Assembly (NCBI GenBank): GCA_964444075.1
Contig: CAYUFF010000010.1
Span: 1-27,554 of the forward strand
Direction of reading: 5' to 3'
DNA: 27,554 nucleotides
From: CAYUFF01 sp964444075
GTDB lineage: Archaea > Aenigmatarchaeota > Aenigmatarchaeia > CG10238-14 > SCSR01
Shown here: positions 14,112-21,894 of the stretch, in pieces
Layout: every line of letters begins with the position of its first letter
How positions within the stretch are numbered: position 1 is the first letter of the stretch
Program-made: the position numbers and the translations under genes
The notes under the pieces: model-generated
Told to the model about the DNA's origin: nothing
Seen by the model: only the letters and a program-made list of their open reading frames with translations
Database searches by the model: none

Positions 14112-15275
14112 ATGGAGAGCAAGAAAGTGGGAGTAGCTTACCTTCCACTGCATTGGGGAAGGGCACCACCTTGGCTTTTTCAAAGGATGGTTAGGCTAGG
14201 AAGGCTTATAGTAAAAGTCGTGCTCGACGAGTTCGGTGAAAAGGAATTCTTGAGAAGGCTTTCCGACCCGTGCTGGTTTCAAGCGTTTTCCTGCGTTCTA
14301 GGATGGGATTTTCATTCGAGCGGTTGCACTACGGTAACGACGGCCGTGCTGAAGGAAATTAGCGTGAAGGAAGAGCTTGGTTTCAAAGTTGCTGGGGGTA
14401 AGGGAAGAGTTTCAAGAAAGACTCCGGAAGAGATAGTTTTAGCGGGTGAGCAGCTCGGGCTTTCAGAGAAAAAAATCGAAAAGCTAACCTACGCCAGCAG
14501 GATGGCGGCCAAGGTGGATAACGTTGCTATCCAAGCCGGTTATCCTCTTTACCATCACGCGATAATCTTTACCGAGGAGGGCGATTTCGCGGTCATCCAG
14601 CAGGGGATGAACACGGAGGATAGGACCGCCAGAAGGTACCATTGGATTTCTGAAAGGATAAAGAGCTTCGTCGACGAGCCTCACGCAGCGATTTGTTGCG
14701 ACGTGAAAAGGGAAGGTGTCTTGAACATGGTCGCGAAGGAAAGCAGAGAAGCTAGGGAGTTGCTCGTCGACCTTGTGAAAGAGGGTCCAAGGAGAATCTA
14801 CAGGGACCTGGTGGCGTTGCGAGACTTTCCTCAAAAGACTTTGCTGGAGTTTGCCAAAGAAAAGAAGCTGGTAGAAGAGCCTCAAAAAAGTATACCGCAA
14901 AGGTTGAAACTCCTCATCATGCCGGAAAGCGTGAACTGGAAAGCTTTGGAAAGGGCGTACAACCTTCAGGTCGAGAACTTCGAAGGTCTCCTGAGAGTAG
15001 AAGGCATAGGTCCTAAAACCGTGAGAAGCTTGGCGTTGATTTCCGAGTTGATCTACGGAAAGGAGGTGAGTTGGAGGGACCCAAAGAGGTATTCCTTTTG
15101 CGTCGGAGGAAAGGATGGCGTACCATACAGGGTGAGGAAAAAGCATTACGACGAGATCATAAAGGTGCTGGAAGAGTTCGTGAAGAAGGCGGAGCTGGGA
15201 AAGAAGGATGAGCTGATGGCCTTGAAGAGGTTGGCCAATTTTAAAGAAGAGTGTGAGAGGAGGTTGGAGGGATGA
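14112..15275 (+). CDS. DUF763 family protein
   Basis: This 387-residue protein is of the DUF763 family, found in many archaea and some bacteria and lacking an established function. Family blocks include VAYLPLHWGRAPPWLF at the start, the CWFQAFSCVLGWDFHSSGCTT region (about 54-73), KVDNVAIQAGYPLYHH (about 134-149) and VIQQGMNTEDRTARRYHW (about 161-178). A helix-hairpin-helix-like motif (VEGIGPKTVRSLAL, about 296-309) suggests DNA or RNA contact, and the family has been linked to nucleic acid processing. Its stop overlaps the start of the AmrS-like gene by 4 bp (ATGA), so the two are coupled. Confidence 0.87.
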   Translation: MESKKVGVAYLPLHWGRAPPWLFQRMVRLGRLIVKVVLDEFGEKEFLRRLSDPCWFQAFSCVLGWDFHSSGCTTVTTAVLKEISVKEELGFKVAGGKGRVSRKTPEEIVLAGEQLGLSEKKIEKLTYASRMAAKVDNVAIQAGYPLYHHAIIFTEEGDFAVIQQGMNTEDRTARRYHWISERIKSFVDEPHAAICCDVKREGVLNMVAKESREARELLVDLVKEGPRRIYRDLVALRDFPQKTLLEFAKEKKLVEEPQKSIPQRLKLLIMPESVNWKALERAYNLQVENFEGLLRVEGIGPKTVRSLALISELIYGKEVSWRDPKRYSFCVGGKDGVPYRVRKKHYDEIIKVLEEFVKKAELGKKDELMALKRLANFKEECERRLEG

Positions 15276-16366
15276 GCGATAAAAAGCTTCTTGAGTTACC
15301 GAACGTAAGGGAAGCAGATGAGCGGGTTTACGCTCGGTTAGAAAACGGTGTGGTGGAGTGTAGGCTTTGTGAAAGGAGGTGTAAGATAAAACGGGGTAGC
15401 CTAGGATATTGCAAGACGAGGAAGAACGTAGAAGGAAAACTCTTTACTTTAGTCTTCGGGGACGTCGGCCTTTTCATGGACGTGAACCCGATCGAGAAAA
15501 AACCATTCTTCCACTTTTTCCCGGGAAGCATCACCTTGACAGCTGGAACTTGGAGTTGCAACTTCCCTTGCCTGTGGTGTCAGAACTGGCACATGAGCAA
15601 GACGCCACCTAAGCCGGAGAAAGCTTGCTACGTTTCTCCGGAAGAGTTTATCGAGCTGACGCTAAAGAACGGATGCGAGGGAACGAGCTTTTCTTTCAAC
15701 GAGCCGACACTCCTCTTCGAGTATTCTTGCGAAGTTTTCAGGCTGGCGAGACGAAAGAACCTCTACAATACCTACGTAAGCAACGGATACATGAGCAAGG
15801 AAGCCTTGAAAATTTTGATCGAGGAGGGTCTCGACGCTATCAACATCGATGTTAAGGGAGACGAGGACTTCGTGAAAAAATATTGCAACGCTGACCTGAG
15901 GAAGATTTGGAGGAACGTCAAAATCGCCAAGGAGCATGGTGTTCACGTCGAGCTGACGACTCTCTTAATACCTGGAAAGAACGATTCGGAAGACTCGTTG
16001 AAAAATATTGCAAAAACAATAAAGAGAATCGATGAGACGATTCCATGGCATGTCACGAGGTATCATCCCGCGTACAAGGCTTTGGAAAGCGGTTTTCCAT
16101 CAATACCAACTCCTGTCGAGAGGCTGGAAAGAGCGTATGAGATAGCCAAGGAAGTCGGGCTGAAGTATGTTTACGTTGGAAACGTTTGGGGAAGTAAGTA
16201 TGAAAATACTTTCTGTCACTCTTGCGGAAAGCTCGTGGTCAAGAGGTTTGGGTTCGATGTGCTAGAAGTTAACCTAGACGAGAAGAACAAGTGCAAGCAT
16301 TGCGGAGAGGAGATACCTATCGTCGGAAAGGCTAAAGTTTCCAAGGTCTCTGAATATTGGTTGTAG
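15272..16366 (+). CDS. amrS: AmmeMemoRadiSam-type radical SAM enzyme (AmrS-like)
   Basis: This 364-residue radical SAM protein is related to pyruvate formate-lyase activases. The N-terminus has a cysteine cluster (C30, C33, C37, C47). The radical SAM motif is C96-X3-C100-X2-C103 (CNFPCLWCQNW), preceded by the SITLTAGTWS stretch typical of AmrS, and the SAM-binding FNEPTL follows. A C-terminal zinc ribbon (FCHSCGK, CKHCGEE) ends the protein. In characterised genomes AmrS co-occurs with AmmeMemoRadiSam AmmeA/Memo partners of unknown substrate; those are not next to it here. Translation is coupled to DUF763 by a 4-bp overlap. Confidence 0.85.
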   Translation: MSDKKLLELPNVREADERVYARLENGVVECRLCERRCKIKRGSLGYCKTRKNVEGKLFTLVFGDVGLFMDVNPIEKKPFFHFFPGSITLTAGTWSCNFPCLWCQNWHMSKTPPKPEKACYVSPEEFIELTLKNGCEGTSFSFNEPTLLFEYSCEVFRLARRKNLYNTYVSNGYMSKEALKILIEEGLDAINIDVKGDEDFVKKYCNADLRKIWRNVKIAKEHGVHVELTTLLIPGKNDSEDSLKNIAKTIKRIDETIPWHVTRYHPAYKALESGFPSIPTPVERLERAYEIAKEVGLKYVYVGNVWGSKYENTFCHSCGKLVVKRFGFDVLEVNLDEKNKCKHCGEEIPIVGKAKVSKVSEYWL

Positions 16367-16380
16367 TTTTTTGCGTTTCT
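16367..16380 (+). terminator. T-rich terminator after the AmrS-like gene
   Basis: TTTTTTGCGTTTCT follows the stop codon directly. A T tract after a stop is the usual archaeal termination signal, and a new TATA box (TTTATAAAC, about 16390) comes next. Confidence 0.35.
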
Positions 16381-16417
16381 TATCCAACGTTTATAAACTG
16401 AAATCCAAACTTAAAGT

Positions 16418-16854
16418 ATGGAAGAGAAAAACCCTCTTCGAGACCTGGTGGAAAAAGCGAGGAAGGACGGAGACATCCCGGTCGTAATCCTGTTCGGAAG
16501 TCTAGTTAGGGGTGAAAAAAGCGAGGGATGTTGACGTGTGTCTTGTGATGGCAAGAGAAATGGGTAACTTGGAAATGTCGAAGAAAAGGTTGGAACACCT
16601 TTCTGAATTTCCCTCTCTCGACATAAGGATTTTCCAACAACTACCACTTTTCATAAGGAGCAGGGGGTACTGAGTGAAGGAAAAGTGCTTTTATGTAAAG
16701 ATGAAGAAAAACTCTACGACATAGCCATCGCGTTCATAAAGGAGTTCAAGGAAGCCGTGTTGAGAATCTTGAAAACTCCTCCGCGGAAAAAGCTTAAAAA
16801 CAGGTTCAAAGGATGGTTTTTTCGCGTATGCGCGATAACAAGGAAATCGAGCTA
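16418..16854 (+). pseudogene. Frameshifted MNT-type nucleotidyltransferase
   Basis: An ATG at 16418 opens an MNT nucleotidyltransferase (VVILFGSLVRGE) but the frame ends at a TGA at about 16530. Dropping one A from the six-A run at 16515-16520 restores the motif (GSLVRGEKARDVDVCLVM) and continues to about 16666. Adding one G at the five-G run at 16663-16667 then returns to the first frame and gives a normal MNT C-terminus (SEGKVLLCKDEEKLYDIAIAF). Both lesions are in homopolymers and cancel, so a two-error assembly artefact is as possible as real decay. TATA-like TTTATAAAC stands about 25 bp upstream. Confidence 0.7.
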
Positions 16855-16878
16855 ACTCCGCTGTGGGAATGGTTGTAA
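16813..16878 (+). pseudogene. Possible C-terminal remnant of a DUF4143-type ATPase
   Basis: A short open stretch ends NKEIELTPLWEWL then stop, resembling the end of the AAA ATPase at 8343-9632 (KKIKFVPLWKWLL). It has no start of its own and lies in the decayed gap before the Lhr fragment. The match covers only about a dozen residues, so it is tentative. Confidence 0.25.
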
Positions 16879-16909
16879 GGAACTTTTTCTCAACCCTCTA
16901 CTATAAATT

Positions 16910-18382
16910 ATGGAGCTCAGGAGAAGGAAGAAAAGCATAACCTACTACTTCGAGAACCTCTCTACGATACCAGACGTGAAGAGCTACAAGGTGATAAACG
17001 TTTCAGATAATGCTTTCGTCGCGAACCTCGATGAAGAATTCGTAGCCCTGAACTGCGAACCCGGTGCTAACTTCGTCGTCAAGGGAGAGGTTTGGAGGGT
17101 CCTAGAGGTTCAGGACGATAAAGTCTTCGTAGAACCTAGCGAGGAAACCGAAGCAGTAATCCCAGCTTGGGAAGGAGAACTCATACCAGTCTCCTTCGAG
17201 GTAGCTCAAGAAGTCGGAAAACTGAGGAGGTTGATCTACGAGAAGCTATCGGAGAAAGAAAGTAAAGAGGAAATCGTTGGCTGGTTAACGGAGCTTTATC
17301 CCATCGACGTTGCCTGCGGAAAAAAGATGGTCGAAATCATCCGTAAGCAAGCGAGAAGCTCTGGAATAATTCCCGACGATGAGACTGTGGTAATCGAGAA
17401 AGGCGAGGGAGTTTTAGTCGTCCACGCCTGTTTTGGGAACCTCGTGAACGAAACGCTAGGCGGGTTGCTGGCCCACTTCCTTTCACAAAAACTAGGGAGC
17501 AGCGTCGGTTTGAGGATAGATGCCTATCGCATAATCCTCAGCACAAACTTTGACGTTCCACCCTCGTTGATAAAGGAAATCCTGCTAAAGCTTGATCCTA
17601 AGTCTATGGAAGGTTACTTGGAGGTGGCGTTACCAAAGACGAGGCTTTTCGAATACAAGTTCCTGCAGGTGGCGAAAAGGTTCGGCGTAATTTCAAAGGA
17701 TGCTGAACTCGGGAAAGTCTCGCTCAGGAGAATCATCCAAGAGTTCGTCGGCACGCCGGTTTTCAAAGAAACGCTGAACGAGATAAAGGTGGAGAAGCTC
17801 GACGTAGAGAATACAAAAAGAGTTTTGGAAGGTATAAGGGAAGGTAGGATAAAGCTCGTGGAAACCGAAGGTCTTTCCTTCCTTAGCGAGGTAGGGCTGA
17901 GGAAGTGGTTGTCCTTCGAGGGCGTGAGCATCGCTACCCGGCCAAAAGAGGTTCTTAGGATGTTCAAGGAAAGGATTCTGAAGACTAGGGTTAAGCTCGT
18001 TTGTCTGAACTGCTGCGATTGGGAGCAAACCTTTACCATCGAATCGATGCCGGAAGACGTGGCTTGTAAGAAGTGTGGCGCTAGGTTACTTGCTGTAACA
18101 AATCCCGACGATACGCAAGCGCTCAAGGTGGCCAAGAAGAAAGCGAGGAACCTTCCTCTGAAAGTCGAGGAAGCAAGAAAATACCAGCGATTGCTTTCTA
18201 CTGCCGAAATCTTCCTGAGTTACCGCAAGAAAGGGGTGGTAGCGTTGGCCGGAAGAGGAGTGGGACCGAAGACGGCGTTGAGGATTCTCTCGAAGTACTA
18301 TCCTACCGAGGAAGAGTTTTTCGAGGAGATCATGAGGGCGGAGAAGCGATACCAGCTTACGAAAAGATTTTGGAAAGTTTGA
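16910..18382 (+). CDS. Lhr-type (Ski2-like) helicase, stand-alone C-terminal half without motor domains
   Basis: This 490-residue protein matches the C-terminal half of archaeal Lhr/Ski2-like helicases, which normally run about 850-950 residues. The order is: a beta-rich domain with YYFENLSTIPD and VWRVLEV (about 10-75), the family block AWEGELIPVSFEVAQEVGKLRR (86-107), the HACFGNLVNETLGGLLAH core (172-189), a zinc finger (C365, C368, C386, C389) and a helix-hairpin-helix-like GRGVGPKTALRIL (448-460). No Walker A, DEAD/DEAH or helicase motif VI is present. A stop codon lies just before the start, so no frame joins upstream. The break falls at a domain border, as expected for a split gene. Partner or decay product is undecided. 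Confidence 0.8.
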   Translation: MELRRRKKSITYYFENLSTIPDVKSYKVINVSDNAFVANLDEEFVALNCEPGANFVVKGEVWRVLEVQDDKVFVEPSEETEAVIPAWEGELIPVSFEVAQEVGKLRRLIYEKLSEKESKEEIVGWLTELYPIDVACGKKMVEIIRKQARSSGIIPDDETVVIEKGEGVLVVHACFGNLVNETLGGLLAHFLSQKLGSSVGLRIDAYRIILSTNFDVPPSLIKEILLKLDPKSMEGYLEVALPKTRLFEYKFLQVAKRFGVISKDAELGKVSLRRIIQEFVGTPVFKETLNEIKVEKLDVENTKRVLEGIREGRIKLVETEGLSFLSEVGLRKWLSFEGVSIATRPKEVLRMFKERILKTRVKLVCLNCCDWEQTFTIESMPEDVACKKCGARLLAVTNPDDTQALKVAKKKARNLPLKVEEARKYQRLLSTAEIFLSYRKKGVVALAGRGVGPKTALRILSKYYPTEEEFFEEIMRAEKRYQLTKRFWKV

Positions 18383-18433
18383 GGTTGAATGTTGAATGAT
18401 AATTTAAAAAGTTTTCGTGACAATAATTAGGTG

Positions 18434-18757
18434 ATGGTTGAAAACAGGGCTTTGTTGAACTTGCTGGTCGAGGAGGCGGAGATTTCTCAGCTGATAAAGC
18501 TTGAGATCAAGGGCGTCGAAACCATCCTAAGGTTCGTCTCCGACTTCGGTGAGGTGGCCGTTAAGCACAAGAGCAAGAAGCTCGCCAAAAAGTTGTTGGA
18601 GTTGTTGAAATACGCTGAAAAGATGAACAGGAATGCCAAGGGATTGGCGAGGTTGTTGAAAAGGATAAGGAGAAGGAAGGAGACCGAGTGGGATGACTTG
18701 CTAGAGTCTGGGGAGAATTTGATAAAAGAGATGAAATCTGCGTTGAGGAAGGTGTGA
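18434..18757 (+). CDS. Small helical protein of unknown function
   Basis: A 107-residue protein is read from the ATG at 18434; a GTG directly before it is the alternative. It is almost entirely predicted helix and rich in Leu, Lys and Glu (ISQLIKLEIKGVETILRFV, KKLAKKLLELLKYAEKMNR, GLARLLKRIRRRKETEW). There is no membrane segment or cysteine. Its stop overlaps or adjoins the start of the coiled-coil protein downstream, so the two are co-translated and probably work together. An AT-rich TATA-like stretch (ATAATTTAAAAAG, about 18400) lies upstream. Not recognised. Confidence 0.7.
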   Translation: MVENRALLNLLVEEAEISQLIKLEIKGVETILRFVSDFGEVAVKHKSKKLAKKLLELLKYAEKMNRNAKGLARLLKRIRRRKETEWDDLLESGENLIKEMKSALRKV

Positions 18758-19626
18758 AAATGGGAATCTTCAGTAGAATAAAGGATAAAGTGAAGCAATA
18801 CAGCAGGAGAGTGGCGGATAGGCTTTCGGGGGTGAAGTGGAAAGCTATAGAAATCTGGTACGGTAAACCCTACGTTACGGAGGAAAGACTTGTGAGGAAG
18901 TACATGGAGAAATCGTTGAGGGATATAGAATCTTATCTTTCAGATGTTAAAAAGCGTATGAAAGAATCCTACGCGACGTTCAAGCAACAGAAGAAAGATT
19001 ACAAGAGGGAGTTGAAAAACCTGCAGAAAATGGTAAAGATGGCAAAGAAGAGAGGAGAAATTTCTCCTTATCAAGAAGACATTCAGAGATATACTGAACT
19101 CTTATCGGCGATAGAGAAAGAAGAAAAAAGATTAAAGAAGGAATTGGAAGATGACAAAGCTACCATTTCTGAGCTCCAAGGCTATACAAAAGAAGTGAAG
19201 GAAAGCGTCAAAAGTTATCTCTACGGACCAGGTAAGAAAATTGTCAGGTACACTTATAACAAAAAAACCGGGAAACTTAAAAGAGAAGTTCTCGATATCT
19301 ATGACTTGGTGGGAAGGGAAATTACCAACCTGAAGCGAGAGAAGACGAAGCGTGAAAAAGGATTGGAAGAACTTAAAGAAAAGAATCCTTCTGAGTACGC
19401 GAGGAGGCTTAAAGAGCTGCTTGTGATCAAGAAGGAAATCTCGGATATAAAAGAAATGGTAGATAGCATGTATGAGGGAAAGCTGATGGTGAAAGAAAAA
19501 CTTCTAAAAACACAAAAATACGAACCTGTAGAAAAAGCCATTAAACTGAAAGAACTTAGGGAGGAACTTGGAAAATTGGAGAGGATAAAAGAGCGGTTGG
19601 AGAAGATGTACTTTCCTAAAACCTGA
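18754..19626 (+). CDS. Coiled-coil protein of unknown function
   Basis: This protein of about 290 residues is dominated by charged coiled coil (about 50-140 and 185-285), for example KRELKNLQKMVKMAKKRGE and REELGKLERIKERLEKM. A short non-helical basic segment breaks it (LYGPGKKIVRYTYNKKTGKLKREVLDIYD, about 150-180). No membrane or catalytic motif is seen. The start is either GTG at 18754, overlapping the previous stop, or ATG at 18760, which has a good Shine-Dalgarno stretch (GAGGAAGGTG). A structural or scaffold role is possible but unproven. Confidence 0.75.
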   Translation: MKMGIFSRIKDKVKQYSRRVADRLSGVKWKAIEIWYGKPYVTEERLVRKYMEKSLRDIESYLSDVKKRMKESYATFKQQKKDYKRELKNLQKMVKMAKKRGEISPYQEDIQRYTELLSAIEKEEKRLKKELEDDKATISELQGYTKEVKESVKSYLYGPGKKIVRYTYNKKTGKLKREVLDIYDLVGREITNLKREKTKREKGLEELKEKNPSEYARRLKELLVIKKEISDIKEMVDSMYEGKLMVKEKLLKTQKYEPVEKAIKLKELREELGKLERIKERLEKMYFPKT

Positions 19627-19676
19627 GAAGGCCCGATCGAGAGATAAATTTTCGTTGAGTAAAAAACCGACTATGG

Positions 19677-20456
19677 CTACTTCAATCTTTCAACCATTTC
19701 CTCAACCTTTTCGACGAACCTTGCCGTTTTCTCGAAGATTTTATCCACTTCCTCCCATTCTACTTTCTTCTTTCCGTGTTCAAAATCCTTCCACGTTCTT
19801 ATTACGTACTCGCAATCCTTTACGTCGCTTTCCTTGAGCATGCCTTTCTTTACAGGATGGAGCCTCAGGAACTTCGGTAGCTTCTTCGGAATCGGAGGAG
19901 CGACGCCCAGAAGGATTAGAGCAGCTTGCCCAGATTCTACGCACGCGTTGAAAAGATGGAAGAGTATATCAGCCTTCAACCTCCTCTCAACTTTCTCAAT
20001 CCTTTCCGGCGCTTCCTCGACCAAACTCCTTATCGCTTCCTTAGTCCCGGGTATCTTTCCCATTTCCAACAGCTTTTTGAGGGGGACGAAGAATCCAGAG
20101 GGATCGTAGAGCGGTATGCCCTCCCTGATCTCGCAAAACGTTACCGGCGAGGCCTCCTTGATCAGCGTCCAATAATCCGATAGCAGGTAATGCCTCGGGT
20201 GTATGTAGAAGCCGTATTTCTCTTTAATCCTTTCGCTAAGCCTATGGACATAAGCCTCGGCTAATTTTTTGTTGAACTTTTTAGTATCGTCGAAGAGTAT
20301 TATCACCGTCCCTTCCTCAGTTTCTTTCAACATCTCTTTGGAGACGAACCATATGCTTTTCACGACGTTCCTGTACTTCTTAAGAATTCCCTTCGCGAAC
20401 TCTTCCAAGGCTTCCAGCTTTTTCTTCTCACGCTTTTTCCTGTTCACGCTCACCAC
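19677..20456 (-). CDS. Degenerate nucleotidyltransferase-like protein, paralogue of upstream gene
   Basis: This 259-residue protein aligns along its length with the gene before it: VKSIWFVSKEMLKETEEGTVIILFDDTKK lies where the paralogue has IKAIFLYGS...DIDVCIIVDDTKE. The GS pair reads SK and the DXD reads GTV, so metal binding and nucleotide transfer should be lost. Shared blocks remain, such as the YDPSxFxxPLxxLL region and APPxP in the helical C-terminal half. A lone R-X6-H (RTWKDFEH) recalls HEPN but is not conserved in the paralogue. It overlaps the upstream gene by 29 bp, implying a coupled pair, perhaps a heterodimer with one active subunit. Confidence 0.72.
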   Translation of the reverse strand: MVSVNRKKREKKKLEALEEFAKGILKKYRNVVKSIWFVSKEMLKETEEGTVIILFDDTKKFNKKLAEAYVHRLSERIKEKYGFYIHPRHYLLSDYWTLIKEASPVTFCEIREGIPLYDPSGFFVPLKKLLEMGKIPGTKEAIRSLVEEAPERIEKVERRLKADILFHLFNACVESGQAALILLGVAPPIPKKLPKFLRLHPVKKGMLKESDVKDCEYVIRTWKDFEHGKKKVEWEEVDKIFEKTARFVEKVEEMVERLK

Positions 20457-21513
20457 CTTTCCTCAGGATTTCCCTCAAATTCCTCACGTAAATCATGCTG
20501 GTGTAAACATCCCTTTCCGGAATCTCGTCCACGCGGTTCTTTCTAACAAGCTCTTTCATCTCCACGACTTTGGCTAGTATGTCCAGGTACTTCGGCGAAA
20601 CCTTGCCTGTATCGACAAAAACTTTTTTGAATTCGAGAATAACTTCCCTGTCCAATTTCTTGACTTTCAAGTTCTCTCCGAGTATGCTCTTCAGCTCCGA
20701 ATAGGATCTCCGAATGTATTCTTCTTTTTTCTTCTTTTCTAGCTTCTCGAAGAGCGAGCTCATCTCCCTTACGAAAAGGATGGCTCTTTCCAGATACTTC
20801 TTCACGTCCTTTCCCCTAACCCTCGTAACTTCTCTGTGCGAAACTCTCTCGACGAACTCGTAAAAATCTTCGTAATACTCGACGACCCTTCCTTCGACCA
20901 ATCCGCTACCCACGAACCATTTTCTGAGCTCTTCGCCTATAGCAGACGCGGGAGGAGGAGCTACTTCGCAAAACATGAGAACTGCCTGAGAAACCTCCAC
21001 CATAGTCTCCAAGATTTGCGTAAGGACTTCTTCTGCCAGCATCCTCTTAACTTCCCTGATTCTCTGCGAACTCCTTTCCATCAGGGAGAAAGCTTTCTCC
21101 CTGGTACCAGCAAGCCTTCCTTTCAGCAGAAGGTTTTGGAGTGGTTTGATGAAATCGGAAGGGTCGTAAACCACGTGGGCATCCTTCATGGCGGTAATCA
21201 CCCAAGGCTCTCCCGATCTTAGCATGTCCCACCAGTGGGAAAGTGGTTTTGGTTCTTGAAAATGAAGCTCCAAGCCATACTTCCTTTCTACCAGCATGCT
21301 CAAGAGTTCGCAGTCTCTCTTTATTCTCTCCAGCGCTTCCTCTCTGTAGTTTTCCTTGGTATCGTCAACGATTATGCAAACATCGATATCGTGTGCCTTC
21401 TCACCCTTCCTTACCGCAGACCCGTAGAGGAAAATAGCCTTTATTTCTGGATGTTGCTTCGGAAACGTTTCGAGAATGTGGCTCACGAACCTTATCGTCT
21501 CGCTACTACTCAT
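20428..21513 (-). CDS. MNT nucleotidyltransferase with long helical C-terminus
   Basis: This 361-residue protein has an N-terminal nucleotidyltransferase domain with an intact motif: G31-S32, then D42 and D44 (GSAVRKGEKAHDIDVCIIVDD). A middle region carries HVVYDPSDFIKPLQNLLLKG (about 114-133). From about 145 to the end it is largely helical and could be a HEPN-like dimerisation domain, although no RX4-6H motif is present. A second helical block (about 265-350) is missing from the shorter paralogue. A fused MNT-helical protein and a dead copy could form a self-contained modification or sensing system; this is inference. Confidence 0.78.
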   Translation of the reverse strand: MSSSETIRFVSHILETFPKQHPEIKAIFLYGSAVRKGEKAHDIDVCIIVDDTKENYREEALERIKRDCELLSMLVERKYGLELHFQEPKPLSHWWDMLRSGEPWVITAMKDAHVVYDPSDFIKPLQNLLLKGRLAGTREKAFSLMERSSQRIREVKRMLAEEVLTQILETMVEVSQAVLMFCEVAPPPASAIGEELRKWFVGSGLVEGRVVEYYEDFYEFVERVSHREVTRVRGKDVKKYLERAILFVREMSSLFEKLEKKKKEEYIRRSYSELKSILGENLKVKKLDREVILEFKKVFVDTGKVSPKYLDILAKVVEMKELVRKNRVDEIPERDVYTSMIYVRNLREILRKGGEREQEKA

Positions 21514-21542
21514 ACGTAAAATTAGCTGAAGAATAAGAAAAA

Positions 21543-21564
21543 GATTTTAAAAAATCAAAAGTCA
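21543..21564 (-). terminator. T-tract/hairpin terminator after aIF-1A
   Basis: Downstream of the aIF-1A stop the minus strand reads through several T runs, including GATTTT-TT-AAAATC, a 6-bp stem with a 2-base loop, then TTTTTC. Such U-rich tracts are typical archaeal terminators. The same bases may also hold the promoter of the nucleotidyltransferase gene starting at 21513. Confidence 0.4.
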
Positions 21565-21885
21565 TCATAACGCGAGCTCCAAAGACTTGAGATAACCCTT
21601 TTTCTTCAGCCAAGCCGCTTGAGTAGGGGTGTACTTCACGACTATGTCGCCCCTTTCGCTACCCTGAACCTTCCAAGGCTCTACTAACACGAGGTCGCCG
21701 GGGGAAATCCACACTCTTTTCCTGAGTCTTCCGGGTATCCTGCAAACCCTTGTGTTACCATCGTCGCAAATCACCTTCACCTTATCCCCTCCCAACAAGG
21801 CTTCCACGATTCCCAAAACTTCATTCTCTTTCGGTACCCTGATTTTAGAAATTTCCATCTCTTCTTGGGAAGGCTCCCTCGCCAC
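21565..21885 (-). CDS. eif1A: Translation initiation factor aIF-1A
   Basis: This 106-residue factor has a single OB-fold S1-like domain and binds near the A site of the small subunit during initiation. Typical blocks are EVLGIVEALLGGDKVKVICDDGNTR, CRIPGRLRKRVWISPGDLVLVEPW and the KGDIVVKY-like GDIVVKYTPTQAAWLKKKGYL end. Length and sequence fit the archaeal family. The start lies 9 bp after the stop of the CDC48 gene, so both are probably one transcript. Confidence 0.95.
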   Translation of the reverse strand: MAREPSQEEMEISKIRVPKENEVLGIVEALLGGDKVKVICDDGNTRVCRIPGRLRKRVWISPGDLVLVEPWKVQGSERGDIVVKYTPTQAAWLKKKGYLKSLELAL

Positions 21886-21894
21886 CCTTCCACC

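Noticed and set aside
14484..15146. 220-codon minus-strand frame
   Set aside because: It is antisense to the DUF763 gene, rich in His/Pro/Arg and without recognisable domains.
17614..18135. 173-codon minus-strand Ser/Phe-rich frame
   Set aside because: It is the antisense shadow of the Lhr-type C-terminal protein.
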